Positions 37,577-48,602 of a DNA stretch of 64,000 bases are shown here, piece after piece (the first letter of the stretch is position 1; each line of letters starts with the position of its first letter). The notes beneath the pieces were generated by a model. That model worked only from the letters and a program-made list of their open reading frames with translations, was not told the origin of the DNA and made no database searches. The stretch is taken from assembly GCA_963834365.1 (NCBI GenBank), contig CAWIBS010000009.1:310001-374000 (forward strand), written 5' to 3'. A program made the translations under genes and the position numbers. The DNA comes from CAWJAP01 sp963834365 (GTDB lineage: Bacteria; Acidobacteriota; Vicinamibacteria; Vicinamibacterales; Vicinamibacteraceae).

Positions 37577-40500
37577 TCATGCGTCGAGAATCTCTCGGAC
37601 CTTGCGCGCCAGGTCCGCCGGCGCGTAGGGCTTCGGCAGAAAAGGTGTCCCCTGGGTCACACCTTCCTTTGCCAGAACGTCTTCGGGATAGCCGGAGACG
37701 AACAACACTCTCAAGCCGGGACGTATCGTCAGCGCGCGCTCCACGAGCGCCCCGCCGCTCATTTCTGGCATGAGCACGTCGGTGATGAGGATGTCGACCC
37801 CTCCCGCATGGGTTTCGAGCACCGACAATCCCTCGCGACCGTTCTCCGCCTCGAGCACGACATAGCCCGCTCGTTCCAGCACGAGCTTCGTCAGGCCTCG
37901 GACGGCGTCCTCGTCTTCCACGAGCAGCACAACCTCCGAAGAGCCTCTCGGGACATTGGACAGTCCGCCGTTTCGATCCTGGGCGCCGTCGATCCCCACG
38001 GCAACAGGCAGGAGTACTTCGAACCGCGTGCCCCGTCCCAGCTCCGACTCGCACGAGATCAAGCCTCCGCTCTGCTGGACGATCCCGAACGCCATCGCCA
38101 AGCCGAGGCCTGAGCCCCGGTGGAGGTCCTTCGTCGTAAAGAAGGGCTCGAACGCATGCCGCCGGGTCTCGTCGTCCATGCCGAGTCCGTTGTCGGCGAC
38201 AACGAGCCGGACGTACTGGCCAGGCGGCACGTCACGCGGTGCAGCGCGACTGTCCTCGAGAGAGACGTGCGCGGTTTCGACGGTGAGCACGCCGCCCGTC
38301 GGCATGGCGTCTCTGGCATTCAGGCAGAGGTTCAGCACGACCCGTCCGATCTCGGCCGGGTCTGCCTCGACCAGACAGGCGTCGGAATTCAGTCGCACGG
38401 CGATCTTGATCCGCTTGTCCAACAATCGTCGAAGCATCTTGTCGAAATCGGCGATGACGGAATTCAGATCGAACGTTCTCGGCTGCAGGATCTTCCGACG
38501 GCCGAACGAGAGCAGCTGATCGGTCAGCGCCGCCGCTCTCGACGCCGACGCGCGGATCTCGGTCACCTCATCGATCGTCCGCTGATCGAGCCCCGCCGTG
38601 TCGGCAAGGAGATCGGCGTTGCCGATGATCACGGTCAACAGGTTGTTGAAGTCGTGGGCGATCCCGCCGGCCAGCCGGCCGATGGCCTCCATCTTCTCGC
38701 TTTGCCGGCGCTGCTGTTCGCTGAGGTGCAACGCCTGTTCCGCCGCGCGCTGACGTGTGATGTCCTGGAGGGACAGCAGCATTGAGCCAAGCTGTTCGAG
38801 TCGGACTCCGCCGACCACGAGCGTTCGCATTCCGAGCGATGGAAACTCCCGATCGATCTCGAGGGAGTCGAACGCCTGTCCACCCGCGATCAGCCGATCG
38901 AGCTGGGCGCGCAGGGCCGGCACGTCCCACACGCCGTCGCACAGCTCGTAGAACGGCTGGCCCTCGCTGGCATTGCCCGACAGCTGGAAGGTCTTGAGGA
39001 ACGCGGCGTTCATCTGCCTGATCAGCAGCGCACCGTCGATGACGATGAACGGGATCGCAACGCTCTCGACAATGGACCTGGTCAGCTCGAGCGCCGACGC
39101 CAGTGCCACGTTCCTCGACTCCAATTCCCGGTTCACCGTCACCAACTCTTCGTTGGTGGACTGCAGCTCCTCCTTCGCGGTCTCGAGCTCTTCGGTCAGG
39201 CTCTGCAGCTCTTCGTTCGCGGACAACGCATCTTCGGCAATCTGCTGATTCTCATCGTCTGATGTCTGCGTGTCGTCGAAGGAGGACATCAGCCGAGCTC
39301 GTGCGACCTCGAGCTCACGAGTCAGCTTCGCGACCTGCAAATCACGGGTCGCCTCCGAGCCGGCGATGGTGTGTGCCACGGCGATTGCATCGTGATCGAC
39401 CCCTTCAAACAAGACGAGAAAGGCCCGCCGCTGCCCGTGCGGAAGGGACGCGACTTCAACGCTCACTTCTCCCGACCGCCCGTTGGCTTCGTATGGGACG
39501 CGTTCCTGCCGCACTGTCTCGCCCGTCGTCGCCACCAAACGAATCAATCGCTCGAGTTCGAGGAAGAGTCCCGTATCCGGTACATGCTTCAGGAGATGGA
39601 GCCCGGCCTTGCCGGACGTGAGGCCAAGAAACGGCGCTGGCCGGCCTCGGAATTCGAGCACCTCGAGGGATTCGTCGACGACCACGCCTGACGGACTGTA
39701 TTTCGAGAGCAGGATGTGATCGACATCGCGGCTCAGATCAGCCGCGATGCGGCTCGACGCTGCGTCGCCTGGGCCATGCCGGAGATCGGTCCCGCGAACG
39801 CGCCGGTCGGTACGCGCAAACGATTCGTACGTCCGCTTGTGAACCTGGCGCTTCACGTAGATTCGCTGGCGAGGTTCGAGAGCGGCGAACAGTTCATCGT
39901 GGTGCGTGGTCTCAGAGCGCCCGAGCATGAGAAAGCCGCGATCCACGAGCGCGTAGTGAAACAGAGGAATGACCCTGCTCCGGACCGCATCGAGATAGAT
40001 CAGCACGTTGCGGCAGCTGATCAGATCCAGTCTCGAGAATGGAGGATCGTCGAGAAGATTGTGGTGACTGAACAGGCATTGCTCGCGCAGGCTCTTGGCG
40101 ATCTGGTAAGACCCGTTGAATCTCACGAAATGCTCGGTCAGCCGGTCGGCGCTGACGTCGAGGGCAATGCTCTCCGGATATCGGCCGTTGCGCGCCTTTT
40201 CCAGGACCGCGTCGTTGATGTCCGACGCGAAGAGCTGCACGGGGAACGTCGTGCCGGAGTCATTCTGGAACTCCTGAAGCGCGATGAGAATCGAATACGC
40301 CTCTTCGCCGGTCGCGCACCCGGCCACCCAGATCCTGATCGGCGAATTCGCCAGCCGATCGCGGGTCATGACTGGAAAGACCGCGGTCTTCAACGCGTCG
40401 AACGCGTTGGGATCTCTGAAAAAGCTCGTCACGCCGATGAGTAGATCCCTCTGAAGGGCGGTGCGTTCGGCAGGACTTTGAACGAGCTGCTGCGCGTAGG

Positions 40501-41345
40501 CGCCGGGGTCCGTCAGGTTCAAGATCGCCAGCCGCCGCAGAATTGTTCTCTGGACCGTGGTCTGGCGGTACAGCGAAAAGTCGATGCCAGTCGCGTCATG
40601 CATGACATCGCAGATCGTCCGGAGCGCTGCCTCCTGGATGGCGACGCCGGTAGGAGACGTCCGCCGGCGCGGTGGCGTCGACATCGAAGTACGCGTGATG
40701 TGCGAGGCGGACCAATTCCGCTGCAATCAACTCCGGCGGCAGAATCAGGTCCGCACCGCCCGCCGCGATGGCCGCGGACGGCATGCCCGGGAACTCGGCG
40801 GAGGCCGGCTCCTGCGCGAACGTGACCCCTCCGGCAGCCTTGACGGCCCTGAGGCCGATGGCGCCGTCGGACCCGTTTCCCGACAAGACGATCCCAACCG
40901 TCTGGTTTCCACCGTCTTCCGCGAGGGACTGCAGGAAGCGATCGACAGTCATCGGCGTGATCGTCTGGGTCCGCTGCGCGAGTCTCAATACGCCATCGGT
41001 GATCGTCAACTCGGTATTCGGAGGGATCACGTACACGTGATTCGGGACCACCGGCACGTTGTCAACGGCCTCGACAACGGGCATCGTCGTCGCGCGCCCG
41101 AGAATCTCGCTCAGGCTGCTGGGATGGCTGGCGTCCAAGTGCTGGACGAGGACGAATCCATAGCCGGTGTCCGGCGGGAGGTGCCGAAGCAACCTGTTGA
41201 ACGCCTCGAGCCCGCCGGCTGACGCGCCGATGCCAGCAACCGGGCAATGCGACCTGGGCAAAGCCCGAGGAGCGTGACCCGCGGGCTGGGGGTCTGGCGG
41301 AGCGTCCTCCGGCGGCAGACTCCTCGCCGATTGATCAGTGTCCAT
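37577..41345 (-). CDS. CheB-CheR-PAS hybrid histidine kinase with receiver domain (one frameshift)
   Basis: Starts at ATG 41345. Domains in order: CheB methylesterase (GIGASAGGLEAF Ser, VQHLDASH His, LSGNGSDGAIG Asp: complete triad), CheR methyltransferase (ILRRLAILN; SFFRDPNAF; VAGCATGEEAYSI for S-adenosylmethionine; LISCRNVLIYL), a coiled coil with the ENQQIAEDALSANEELQSL type repeat, a PAS domain, a histidine kinase (GGIAHDFNNLLTVI H-box; NLCLNARDAM N-box; GSGLGLAMAFGIV) and a receiver (phospho-Asp in ITDVLMPEMSG, KPY Lys). One indel near 40670 separates CheB from CheR. About 1255 residues. No chemoreceptors or other che genes are nearby, so it more likely serves a non-chemotactic stress or developmental pathway. 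Confidence 0.88.
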
Positions 41346-41495
41346 TCTCTTCCGACACGCACTGCCGCATTGCGGTGAGTGTAGGCCACTCCCCGCCTGA
41401 AATGAACAGTGAAATCGTGTCCAATGTCCCGGGCAGAAGCCATCGACCGGCCGCCGCCCTTCGTTGCACAATTCGTCTACAGTCTGTCAGCTCTC

Positions 41496-42617
41496 ATGCC
41501 GCGGCCGCTCGAGCACATCATCAACGCGTACCAGCGGGACGCACCTCTCGCCCTGGCCCACACCATCCCTGCGTCGTGGTATACCGACCCGCGGGTCTTC
41601 GACCTGGAGCGGCACACCGTCTTCACCCGCTCGTGGCAGGTCGCCGGCCGGGTCGAGGAACTGCGTGCGCCGGGCGATTACGTTGCGTGCGAGCTGTCGA
41701 GTGGCGAGCCGATCCTCGTCGCTCGAGCCCAGGACGACACCCTCCGCGGCTTCTTCAACGTCTGCCGTCATCATGCGGCGGCGCTCGTGACGGATGGCGC
41801 CGGCTCCGCCCGGCAGTTCAGGTGTCCGTATCACGGCTGGACCTACGCCCTCGACGGCACGCTCAAGGGAACCCCGGATTTTGCCGATGTATGTGATTTC
41901 GAGCGCTCCGCGAACGGCCTCGTACCGGTCGACTGTGCGGTCTCCCAGAAGTGGGTGTTCGCCAGGACCTCCGCCGACGGTCCCTCGCTGGATGATTACC
42001 TCGGCGCCGACCTGTCGAAGCAGCTTCACGCGCTGGGCCTGGGCGATCTGCACTGGATGGAGCGACGCCACTATGCGATCGATTGCAACTGGAAGGTGTT
42101 CGTCGACAACTACCTGGATGGCGGCTATCACATCCCGCTCGTGCACCGTGGCCTCGACAGCGTATTGAACTACCGGGAGTACACCATCGAGACCGGCGAG
42201 CGCTTCTGCCTGCAGTCGAGCCCGATGAGCACGGAAGACGCCGACCCGCTGACAGGATCGGTACGACAGGGCGACCGCGCATCCTACTACTGGATCTATC
42301 CGAACTTCATGATCAACTGCTACGGCCGCGCGATGGATACGAACCTGGTGATTCCTCGCGGCATCGACAGAACCGATGTGATCTTCGATTTCTACTTCGA
42401 CGATGTATCGGCGGATGCCAGCGCCCGGAATCGGACGAGCATCGACGTGAGCCACCAGATTCAGCTGGAGGACCTCTCGATCTGCGCCTCCGTGCAGCGC
42501 GGTCTCCGCTCGCGGGCCTACGAGGCCGGCCGGTTGTCAGTTCGTCGCGAAGCCGGCGAGCATCTCTTTCATCGTCTGCTGCACGCCGATCTCCAAGCGG
42601 GGCTTGACAGCCGCTGA
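41496..42617 (+). CDS. Rieske non-haem iron oxygenase alpha subunit
   Basis: A 373-residue protein from ATG 41496. The Rieske [2Fe-2S] motif is C90-x-H92 (NVCRHH) and C110-x2-H113 (FRCPYHGW). The catalytic iron site is visible in DNYLDGGYHIPLVH, with the third ligand in the later acidic region (QLEDLSICASV). It resembles choline monooxygenase/carnitine- and aromatic-ring-hydroxylating enzymes. No ferredoxin reductase or small subunit gene adjoins it, so electrons must come from a partner encoded elsewhere. Divergent from the CheB-CheR kinase and convergent with an APC permease, whose amine-type substrates would fit a choline-like monooxygenase. Confidence 0.85.
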   Translation: MPRPLEHIINAYQRDAPLALAHTIPASWYTDPRVFDLERHTVFTRSWQVAGRVEELRAPGDYVACELSSGEPILVARAQDDTLRGFFNVCRHHAAALVTDGAGSARQFRCPYHGWTYALDGTLKGTPDFADVCDFERSANGLVPVDCAVSQKWVFARTSADGPSLDDYLGADLSKQLHALGLGDLHWMERRHYAIDCNWKVFVDNYLDGGYHIPLVHRGLDSVLNYREYTIETGERFCLQSSPMSTEDADPLTGSVRQGDRASYYWIYPNFMINCYGRAMDTNLVIPRGIDRTDVIFDFYFDDVSADASARNRTSIDVSHQIQLEDLSICASVQRGLRSRAYEAGRLSVRREAGEHLFHRLLHADLQAGLDSR

Positions 42618-42639
42618 CGGACTGGAGGGCTCTGGACCC

Positions 42640-43992
42640 TCACGGCATCGCGGACGTGCGCGGTCGGATCAGCCGGTAGACGGGCCAGGAGATCGCGAGC
42701 AATGCCAAAGACCGCACGCTGTTGGTGCGATCGCTGACCACCGCGACGACCATGAACGCCAGCGAGCCTGCCAACGCGACGCCGGGCACGAAGGGATAGC
42801 CGGGCACTCGAAACGGCCGCGGGGCCTCAGGCGCGCGTTGCCGCGATGCGAACAGCGCAATGAATGTCAGTCCGTAGTTGGCGACAAAGAGGAACGCCAG
42901 CATCGCCAGGACGGTATTGAACGTGTTCGTGGCGATGCACGCGAGCGCGACCAGCGTACTGGCGACGAGCGCCGGCACCGGAGTGCCTCCCGGATTCACG
43001 CGGTGCAGGAGGGCCGGCAGCAACCCGTCACGACTCATCGCGAACGGCACCCGCGTGGCCATCAACTGCAGGGCGTTGATCGCCGCAATCAGTGAGAGCA
43101 GCATCACGATCCGGATCACCGTGTCCCCGGTCGGCCCGAAGAGGCGCGCCGCGGCAGTCGCGGCGACGAATGGGTCGCCGGCCATGTCCTGTATGGGTAC
43201 CGCTCGGAGAAATGCGGCGTTCAGCAGCAGGTAGATGACCAGGACGAAGAGCACGCCGCCGATCATCGCGCGCGGAATGTCGCGAGCGGGATCGCGCAGT
43301 TCCTCACCGAAGTAGATCGGACCGGTCCACCCGTCGTAGGTGTAGATCGCGGACTGCAGCGCGATGATGACCGCCCCCACCATTGCGAAGCCGGTGGGGG
43401 CCGCCAGCACGGTGACGGGTGCCGACGGCGTGGTATCGATGCTCATGACGAGCGCCACACCGGCAAGGGCCATCAGGGCGAGAGATTTCAGCAGGCTGGT
43501 GAGCTGCTGTGCGGCATCGCCGATCCGGATGCCGCGCCACTGCAACAACGCAAAGCCTACGACGACGGTTGACGCCGTCACCAACCCATGGCCAGCCATC
43601 CCCGGCAGCAGGGGTCCCGCGTACTCACCCAGGACCATCGCAACCGCGGCCATGCTTCCACATGTCGCGAGCCAGTCCGTCCAGCCGACGATGAAGCCGG
43701 GATACTCACCGAGCGCGTCATGCACCAGGGGGTACAGCCCGCCGGAGCGCGGGCGCATCGCCGCCAGCTCCGCCACCGTCAGCGCACCCAGCAGCGCGTA
43801 GACCGCACCCGCGACCCAGACCGCCATGAAGAGCGGCACCGACGGGAGCCGGGCCGCGACCTCACCTGGCGTGCGCAGGATGCCCATACCGATCGTGTTG
43901 CCCACCAGAACCGCCAGACCGAATGCGACGCCCAGCACCTTCAGCAGGCGTCCGGCCGGCGGTTGCCCATCGCGCGCGCTTTGGTTTGTCAA
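42640..43992 (-). CDS. APC-superfamily amino acid permease
   Basis: An intact 450-residue inner-membrane protein with 12 predicted helices. Helix 1 carries the unwound substrate-site motif GNTIGMGILRTPG and helix 6 the IYTYDGWTGPIYFGEELRDPARDIPRAM region typical of amino acid-polyamine-organocation transporters of the LAT/AmpG-like branch. It takes up or exchanges an amino acid or amine; specificity cannot be read. It is convergent with the Rieske oxygenase (22 bases between stops) and divergent from the methyltransferase-like gene at 44171. Confidence 0.87.
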   Translation of the reverse strand: MTNQSARDGQPPAGRLLKVLGVAFGLAVLVGNTIGMGILRTPGEVAARLPSVPLFMAVWVAGAVYALLGALTVAELAAMRPRSGGLYPLVHDALGEYPGFIVGWTDWLATCGSMAAVAMVLGEYAGPLLPGMAGHGLVTASTVVVGFALLQWRGIRIGDAAQQLTSLLKSLALMALAGVALVMSIDTTPSAPVTVLAAPTGFAMVGAVIIALQSAIYTYDGWTGPIYFGEELRDPARDIPRAMIGGVLFVLVIYLLLNAAFLRAVPIQDMAGDPFVAATAAARLFGPTGDTVIRIVMLLSLIAAINALQLMATRVPFAMSRDGLLPALLHRVNPGGTPVPALVASTLVALACIATNTFNTVLAMLAFLFVANYGLTFIALFASRQRAPEAPRPFRVPGYPFVPGVALAGSLAFMVVAVVSDRTNSVRSLALLAISWPVYRLIRPRTSAMP

Positions 43993-44100
43993 CCCGTTGA
44001 CCTCGAGGCCGGCTGGACGTCACCCCTCAATCGCGGAACTCCCATCCCCACCTCGCTCCCGTGGACTACTCAACAACTCGCGGGAGCGGCTGAGGTCCAC

Positions 44101-44129
44101 TTGACTTCTTGTAGGTAAAACTGTAATTT
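44101..44129 (+). promoter_or_regulatory. Sigma-70-type promoter for the methyltransferase-like gene
   Basis: TTGACT at 44101-44106 and TAATTT at 44124-44129 are separated by exactly 17 bases. The segment is AT-rich in a high-GC window. It lies 42 bases ahead of ATG 44171, which has an AAGGAG ribosome-binding site. A palindrome overlaps the -10 box. Confidence 0.6.
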
Positions 44130-44143
44130 TGATACATCAAAAT
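44126..44143. promoter_or_regulatory. Palindromic operator overlapping the -10 box
   Basis: ATTTTGATACATCAAAAT is a perfect 8-2-8 inverted repeat that covers the -10 box and the likely transcription start. The position suits a repressor. The TTGAT/ATCAA half-sites resemble FNR or ArsR-type boxes, but the 2-base spacer does not match the FNR consensus (N4). Confidence 0.55.
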
Positions 44144-44170
44144 CTACTGACTGACAAGGAGTAACGAGAA

Positions 44171-44878
44171 ATGGCCTCCGCAGTGTCCCCAATCCCACCC
44201 GGCTCTTCCGTTCACCAGCCCGAGGGCGCGAAGCTCGCCCGCTGGGCCTTCTTCAGCCTGCTCGCCGCCGCCATCCCCATGGCCATTGCCGGCGAGGTTG
44301 GCTCGGTCTATCTGTGGGCGCTCGCAGCCGGTTGCTCGGCCGTGGCGCTCTTTGCCGTCCACGCCGTCAGCCCCGAGCTTGCGCGCGAGCGCTATCATCC
44401 GCCGAGCCCCGGCCTCGATGGCGCGACGCTGCGCTGGGTGCGCCTGATGGTCTTCGCCACGATCGTCTTCGCGCTCCTCGATAGCGGGCGATGGCACCTC
44501 TCCGTGCCCATGCCCGCCGGGTGGCGCATTGTCGGGCTCATCACGTTCTTCACCGGGCTTGGGATGTTCGTGTATGCGATGTCGGTGAACAAGTTCTTCT
44601 CGTCGGTGGTGCGCATCCAGGACGAGCGCGGTCATCACCTCATCGACAGCGGTCCGTACGCGCGCGTGCGGCATCCCGGCTACGTCGGCATGTTGCTCGT
44701 CGGGGCGACGATGCCGCTGGCGCTCGGCTCGTGGTGGGCGTTCCTGCCTGGCAGCGTGATCGTGGGCTTCGGGTTCCGGCGGCTGTGGGTCGAGGACCGG
44801 TTCCTTGCGGCCAACCTGCCCGGCTATCGCGAGTACGCCGCGCGCGTCCCCTATCGGCTGCTTCCCGGCATCTGGTAG
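44171..44878 (+). CDS. Isoprenylcysteine carboxyl methyltransferase-like membrane protein
   Basis: A 235-residue integral membrane protein with five or six helices and the C-terminal ICMT/PEMT-type signature: HHLIDSGPYARVRHPGYVGMLL (SAM-binding HP motif) followed by RLWVEDRFLAANLPGYREYAARVPYRLLPGIW. Bacterial members methylate small lipophilic or carboxyl substrates, and many are uncharacterised. It is a single-gene unit with a strong promoter and an overlapping palindrome, so expression is probably repressor-controlled. No regulator gene lies next to it. Confidence 0.8.
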   Translation: MASAVSPIPPGSSVHQPEGAKLARWAFFSLLAAAIPMAIAGEVGSVYLWALAAGCSAVALFAVHAVSPELARERYHPPSPGLDGATLRWVRLMVFATIVFALLDSGRWHLSVPMPAGWRIVGLITFFTGLGMFVYAMSVNKFFSSVVRIQDERGHHLIDSGPYARVRHPGYVGMLLVGATMPLALGSWWAFLPGSVIVGFGFRRLWVEDRFLAANLPGYREYAARVPYRLLPGIW

Positions 44879-44937
44879 CGGCACCGCGTCAAGCCCGAGT
44901 CCGACATGGGTCCCCGAGCCTGGTGGCCGACCTGGGA

Positions 44938-47896
44938 TCATGGCTTCGCGGGCGCGATGCGTCGCAACTCATCGAAGAAGTTGAGGACGAACGTCAGGTG
45001 GTTCTGCGCCGCCGTATCGTCCTCGGAAGGAGTGGCGACGGCCACCCGTACGCCATCGGGGTGAAGAGCGTACATGCGGTTTCCTAGTCGATGTACGGAG
45101 AGTTGGCGCACGCTCCGCCCAGATGCGCGGCCTGTCGATGCGCAACGAACCGTTCTCCACCCCGTACCGGGCGACCATGAGTACCCGCCTGTAATCAGCC
45201 ACAGGGGTGGCAAACAAGAGCTCGGGCCGCGTGCGGGACCATGACGAGACGTCGCCGGCGGCGCTCGACACCATCACCCGCGCGCCAGGCCCTGGAAATG
45301 GGAGAACGTAGACCTGGTCCGTCCCCGACTCGTTGGAGTTATACGAGAGCCATCTCCCGTCGGGCGAAAAGCTCGGCGCCCGTTCTCTGGCATCGCCGTT
45401 CACGAACGCCGTCGGTTGCCCAGCCTTCCACCCGCCGACTTCATCACCCTCGACCGGCAGGGTCATCACGTCCTCACCAGTGAGGGGCATGGTCGCGGAG
45501 TACGCGAGCACCTTCTTGGTGGGGTGCCACGATCCCGGCCTGAGGGTGGCTTTGCCGCGGAGCAGCACCTGTGCCTCGCCCGTGCCGTCCGCGCGCTTCC
45601 AGGAGAGTGTCTCGCCAGAGGGATCTACGGAGGACCTGTATGAGCGGTAAACAATCCGTGCGCCATCCGGGGTCCACACGGGATGTTCCTCATTCGTGCT
45701 CTCGGACGTCACGCGGGTCAGCGTGTCTCGCGCCCAGTCGTAGACCCAGATATCGCTGTGCCCCTCGGCTCTGATGTCTATCGCGATTCGCCGTCCATCG
45801 GGAGAAAACTCGGGGTTACCCCAGTTGGCCGGAGCGGCGCGAAGGGTAGTGGTCGTCCCGATGCGGTCCACCCACGCCATCGGCCGTGGGCCGAAGGTGT
45901 TCCGACCGGGGAGATAGGCCAGCGTACCCATCTGCGACACGGCCAGATGCGCACTGCCCCTGCTGCCATGCGACTTCACGCCGGTCAGTCGTACGCCCCG
46001 CAGGGCCGGTAACCATCAACCGCTGGCGGTCGAAGGGCATCGCGAACAGCGTGTCATCCTGCATATAGACGATGTGGCCACTCGCCACATAGCGTCCGAA
46101 GTAGCCGCCGCGCTGGACGATGGTGCGCTTGCCGGAGGGAAGGGGCTGAACGACCAGCGTTGCGCCAGCCTCGATGTGCGGCTCCGTGCTTGCGGTATAG
46201 AGCACCGCCCCGCCGCCAGGCAGGACCTGCGGAAAGCGATGCGTGATCTCACCTTCGGTGAGCGTCGTCAGCGGCTGCGGCTGTCCCCACACCGACGACA
46301 CGCGCATCAAAGCCGCACGATTGCTGGGCGTGAAGACAATCGTGCCGTCCTCAGCCCCACCAGCCCCCACGAGGGCGAGGTGCGTCAGCGAGCGTGACGA
46401 CGGCACCACCGGCCACCGGAATCTTCTTCAGCTTCGAGTCGGCGAAGAATGCCAGCCACTGCGAGTCGGGCGAGAAGAACGGGGTGCTTGCTCCGTCCGT
46501 CCCGGTCAGGGACGTCGCCCTGAGATCGTCGAGACGGCGAACGTGCAGTTGCTCGGCCTTCCCGCTGGTTCGTGCCACGAACGCCAGCAGGGTGCCATCC
46601 GGCGAAAACACGAACGGCGCATCGGTCGCCGGGAGCGTGCCGTCGAGCTCGACGCTCCACCGCTGCGGGCCGAGGGCCGGCGTACTCTTCCAGGGTGCCC
46701 AGCGTCCGAGCACCAGCAGCCATCCGACGCCCAGGACCGCAGCGATCGTCCACGGCAGGGCGCGCCGCCAGCGCGCGCGGCTTCGTCGATTGATATCGGC
46801 GGTCTGCTCGACGGCAGGCGCCATTTCTTCCTGCGAGATCCACTGCAGTTGCAGCTGGACGTCGTGGATGTTCGTCCAGCGGTCGTCGCGATTCTTTTCC
46901 AGGCACGTCCGAATGACGCGGTTCAGTGCGGGTGGCGTCACGACCGCCAACGAATGTGGCGACGAGAGCAGCGCTGAGATCAGGCTCAGCTTGACTGTTG
47001 CCCTCGAACGCCTTGCGTCCGGTCACCATCTCGTACACGACCGCGCCGAATGCAAAGATATCGGCGCGCGTGTCGACGTCCTTGCCTTCCAGCTGTTCGG
47101 GCGCCATGTACTGCAGCGTCCCCAGAATGAGCCCTGGCGCCACCTGGCCGCTGCTGACTGCGCCGGTCGCCGGTGACGGAACGGATCCGCCGGGGCCGCA
47201 GAGGCGCGCGAGGCCGAAGTCGAGCAGCTTCACGCCTGCCTTCGTCAGCATGACGTTGCCCGGTTTCAGGTCGCGATGGATGATGCCCTGCGCATGCGCG
47301 GCGGTGAGTGCCTCGGCGATCTCGATGGCTGTGCGCAGGGCCTGTGCGAGCGGTATCGGCCCTTTGCGCAGCCGCGCCGCCAGCGTCTCGCCGTCGAGAT
47401 ACTCCATGACGAGGAAGTCGACCCCGTCGTGGTGCCCCATCTCGTGCAGCGCGCAGATGCGCGGATGCGAGAGTCGAGCGACCGCCCGCGCTTCGTCCGC
47501 GAAGCGCGCCCGACCGCGCGGGTCGGTCGAGGCGTCAGGCAACAACACCTTGATCGCGACGTGGCGATCGAGCCTGGTGTCGCGGGCCTTGTAGACCTCG
47601 CCCATGCCGCCAGCGCCGACAAAGCCCTCGATCTCGAAGACGCCCAGGCGCAGACCAGGCACCAGGCCTCTGGACGGATGCGGTGCCGTGTTGACCACCA
47701 CATCGCCGACGGGAAGCGGCCGGTTGGACAGAAACCCCGCGGCTTCGTCGTGTGCCGCCAACAGTGAAGACACCTCGCGGATGACGTCATCGCTGTCGTC
47801 CTGATCACGCACGAATCGCGCCCGCTCGTCCGGTGAGCGCTCCAGTGCGGTCTGGAACAGCGCGCGAATCCGCTCCCAGTTCGCGGGGGTGATCAT
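44938..47896 (-). CDS. Serine/threonine protein kinase with C-terminal PD40 beta-propeller (frameshifted)
   Basis: Starts at ATG 47896, sharing ATGA with the sigma factor stop. Residues 1-55 are the helical leader usual in this family (ITPANWERIRALFQTALE). The kinase domain has GFVGAGGMGEVYKARD with VAIK, HRDLKPGNVML, DFGLARL and MAPEQLEGKDVDTRADIFAFG. After an indel near 46960 comes the end of the kinase, one membrane helix (WTIAAVLGVGWLLVLG) and a periplasmic PD40 propeller (FSPDGTLLAFVA, FFSPDSQWLAFFAD, FSPDGRRIAID, FSPDGRWLSYNSN). Further indels lie near 46375, 46000 and 45090. Total about 985 residues, normal for acidobacterial kinases of this type. Confidence 0.87.
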
Positions 47897-48459
47897 CTCG
47901 CCTCGCCGCGCAGTTCCCGGAACAGCCACGCCTTGGCCAGCGCCCAGTCCCGCTTCACCGTAATCGGCGCCACCCCGAGCACGGCCGCGATCTCCTCGCC
48001 CGTCAGCCCGCCGAAGAAACGCAGCTCCACTAGACGGCTCTGCCGCTGATCGATTTCGGCGAGCCGATCGAGCGCGGCATCGAGCGCCAGGACATCGATG
48101 TCGGGCGGATCGGAGCCAACGTCGATGTCCTGCAACGGTACCTTGACACCCGCGCCGCGCTTGACCGCCCCACGGGCGCGCGCGTGATCCACCAGGAGGC
48201 GGCGCATCACGTGAGCGGCGATCGCAAAGAAATGCGCGCGGTTCTGCCAGCGCACACGCCGCTGATCCACGAGCTTCAGATACGCCTCGTGCACGAGGGC
48301 GGTCGGCGGCAGCGAATGGTCAGGGCGCTCCCGCCGCAGGTAGCCCCGGGCCAGACGGCGCATCTCGGCATACACGGCCTCCATCAAGCGGCCGCTCGCC
48401 GCCGCCTCCCCGTCGCTCCACGCGACGAGCAGGCCCGTCACGTCCTGGGCCTGGGCCAT
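47893..48459 (-). CDS. ECF-type RNA polymerase sigma factor (acidobacterial TIGR02999-like)
   Basis: A 188-residue sigma factor starting at ATG 48459 behind GGGGGA. Region 2 reads LMEAVYAEMRRLARGYLRRERPDHSLPPTALVHEAYLKLVDQ and HFFAIAAHVMRRLLVDHARAR; region 4 reads LVELRFFGGLTGEEIAAVLGVAPITVKRDWALAKAWL. This layout marks the sigma family paired with PD40 kinases in Acidobacteria and Planctomycetes. Its stop overlaps the kinase start by ATGA, so sigma factor and kinase are translationally coupled and probably act in one signalling route (in some groups, the kinase replaces an anti-sigma factor). Confidence 0.88.
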   Translation of the reverse strand: MAQAQDVTGLLVAWSDGEAAASGRLMEAVYAEMRRLARGYLRRERPDHSLPPTALVHEAYLKLVDQRRVRWQNRAHFFAIAAHVMRRLLVDHARARGAVKRGAGVKVPLQDIDVGSDPPDIDVLALDAALDRLAEIDQRQSRLVELRFFGGLTGEEIAAVLGVAPITVKRDWALAKAWLFRELRGEAR

Positions 48460-48602
48460 GTGTCCCCCGGGGGAATGCCCTCGTTTATACCGCAGTTGTG
48501 CCCAGGCGACTGCTCCCATGAGACCGCCTGCCTCTGGCCTCCGCGTTTCCCGAGACCCCTCGCGCCGATTGTGTCCGGCGCCGGGACCTCAGGAGGCTCG
48601 AG

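Noticed and set aside
44126..44143. FNR/NNR binding site linking this gene to the nor cluster
   Set aside because: The half-sites TTGAT and ATCAA are separated by 2 bases rather than the 4 of the FNR/NNR consensus, and the same motif is not seen upstream of the nor genes.
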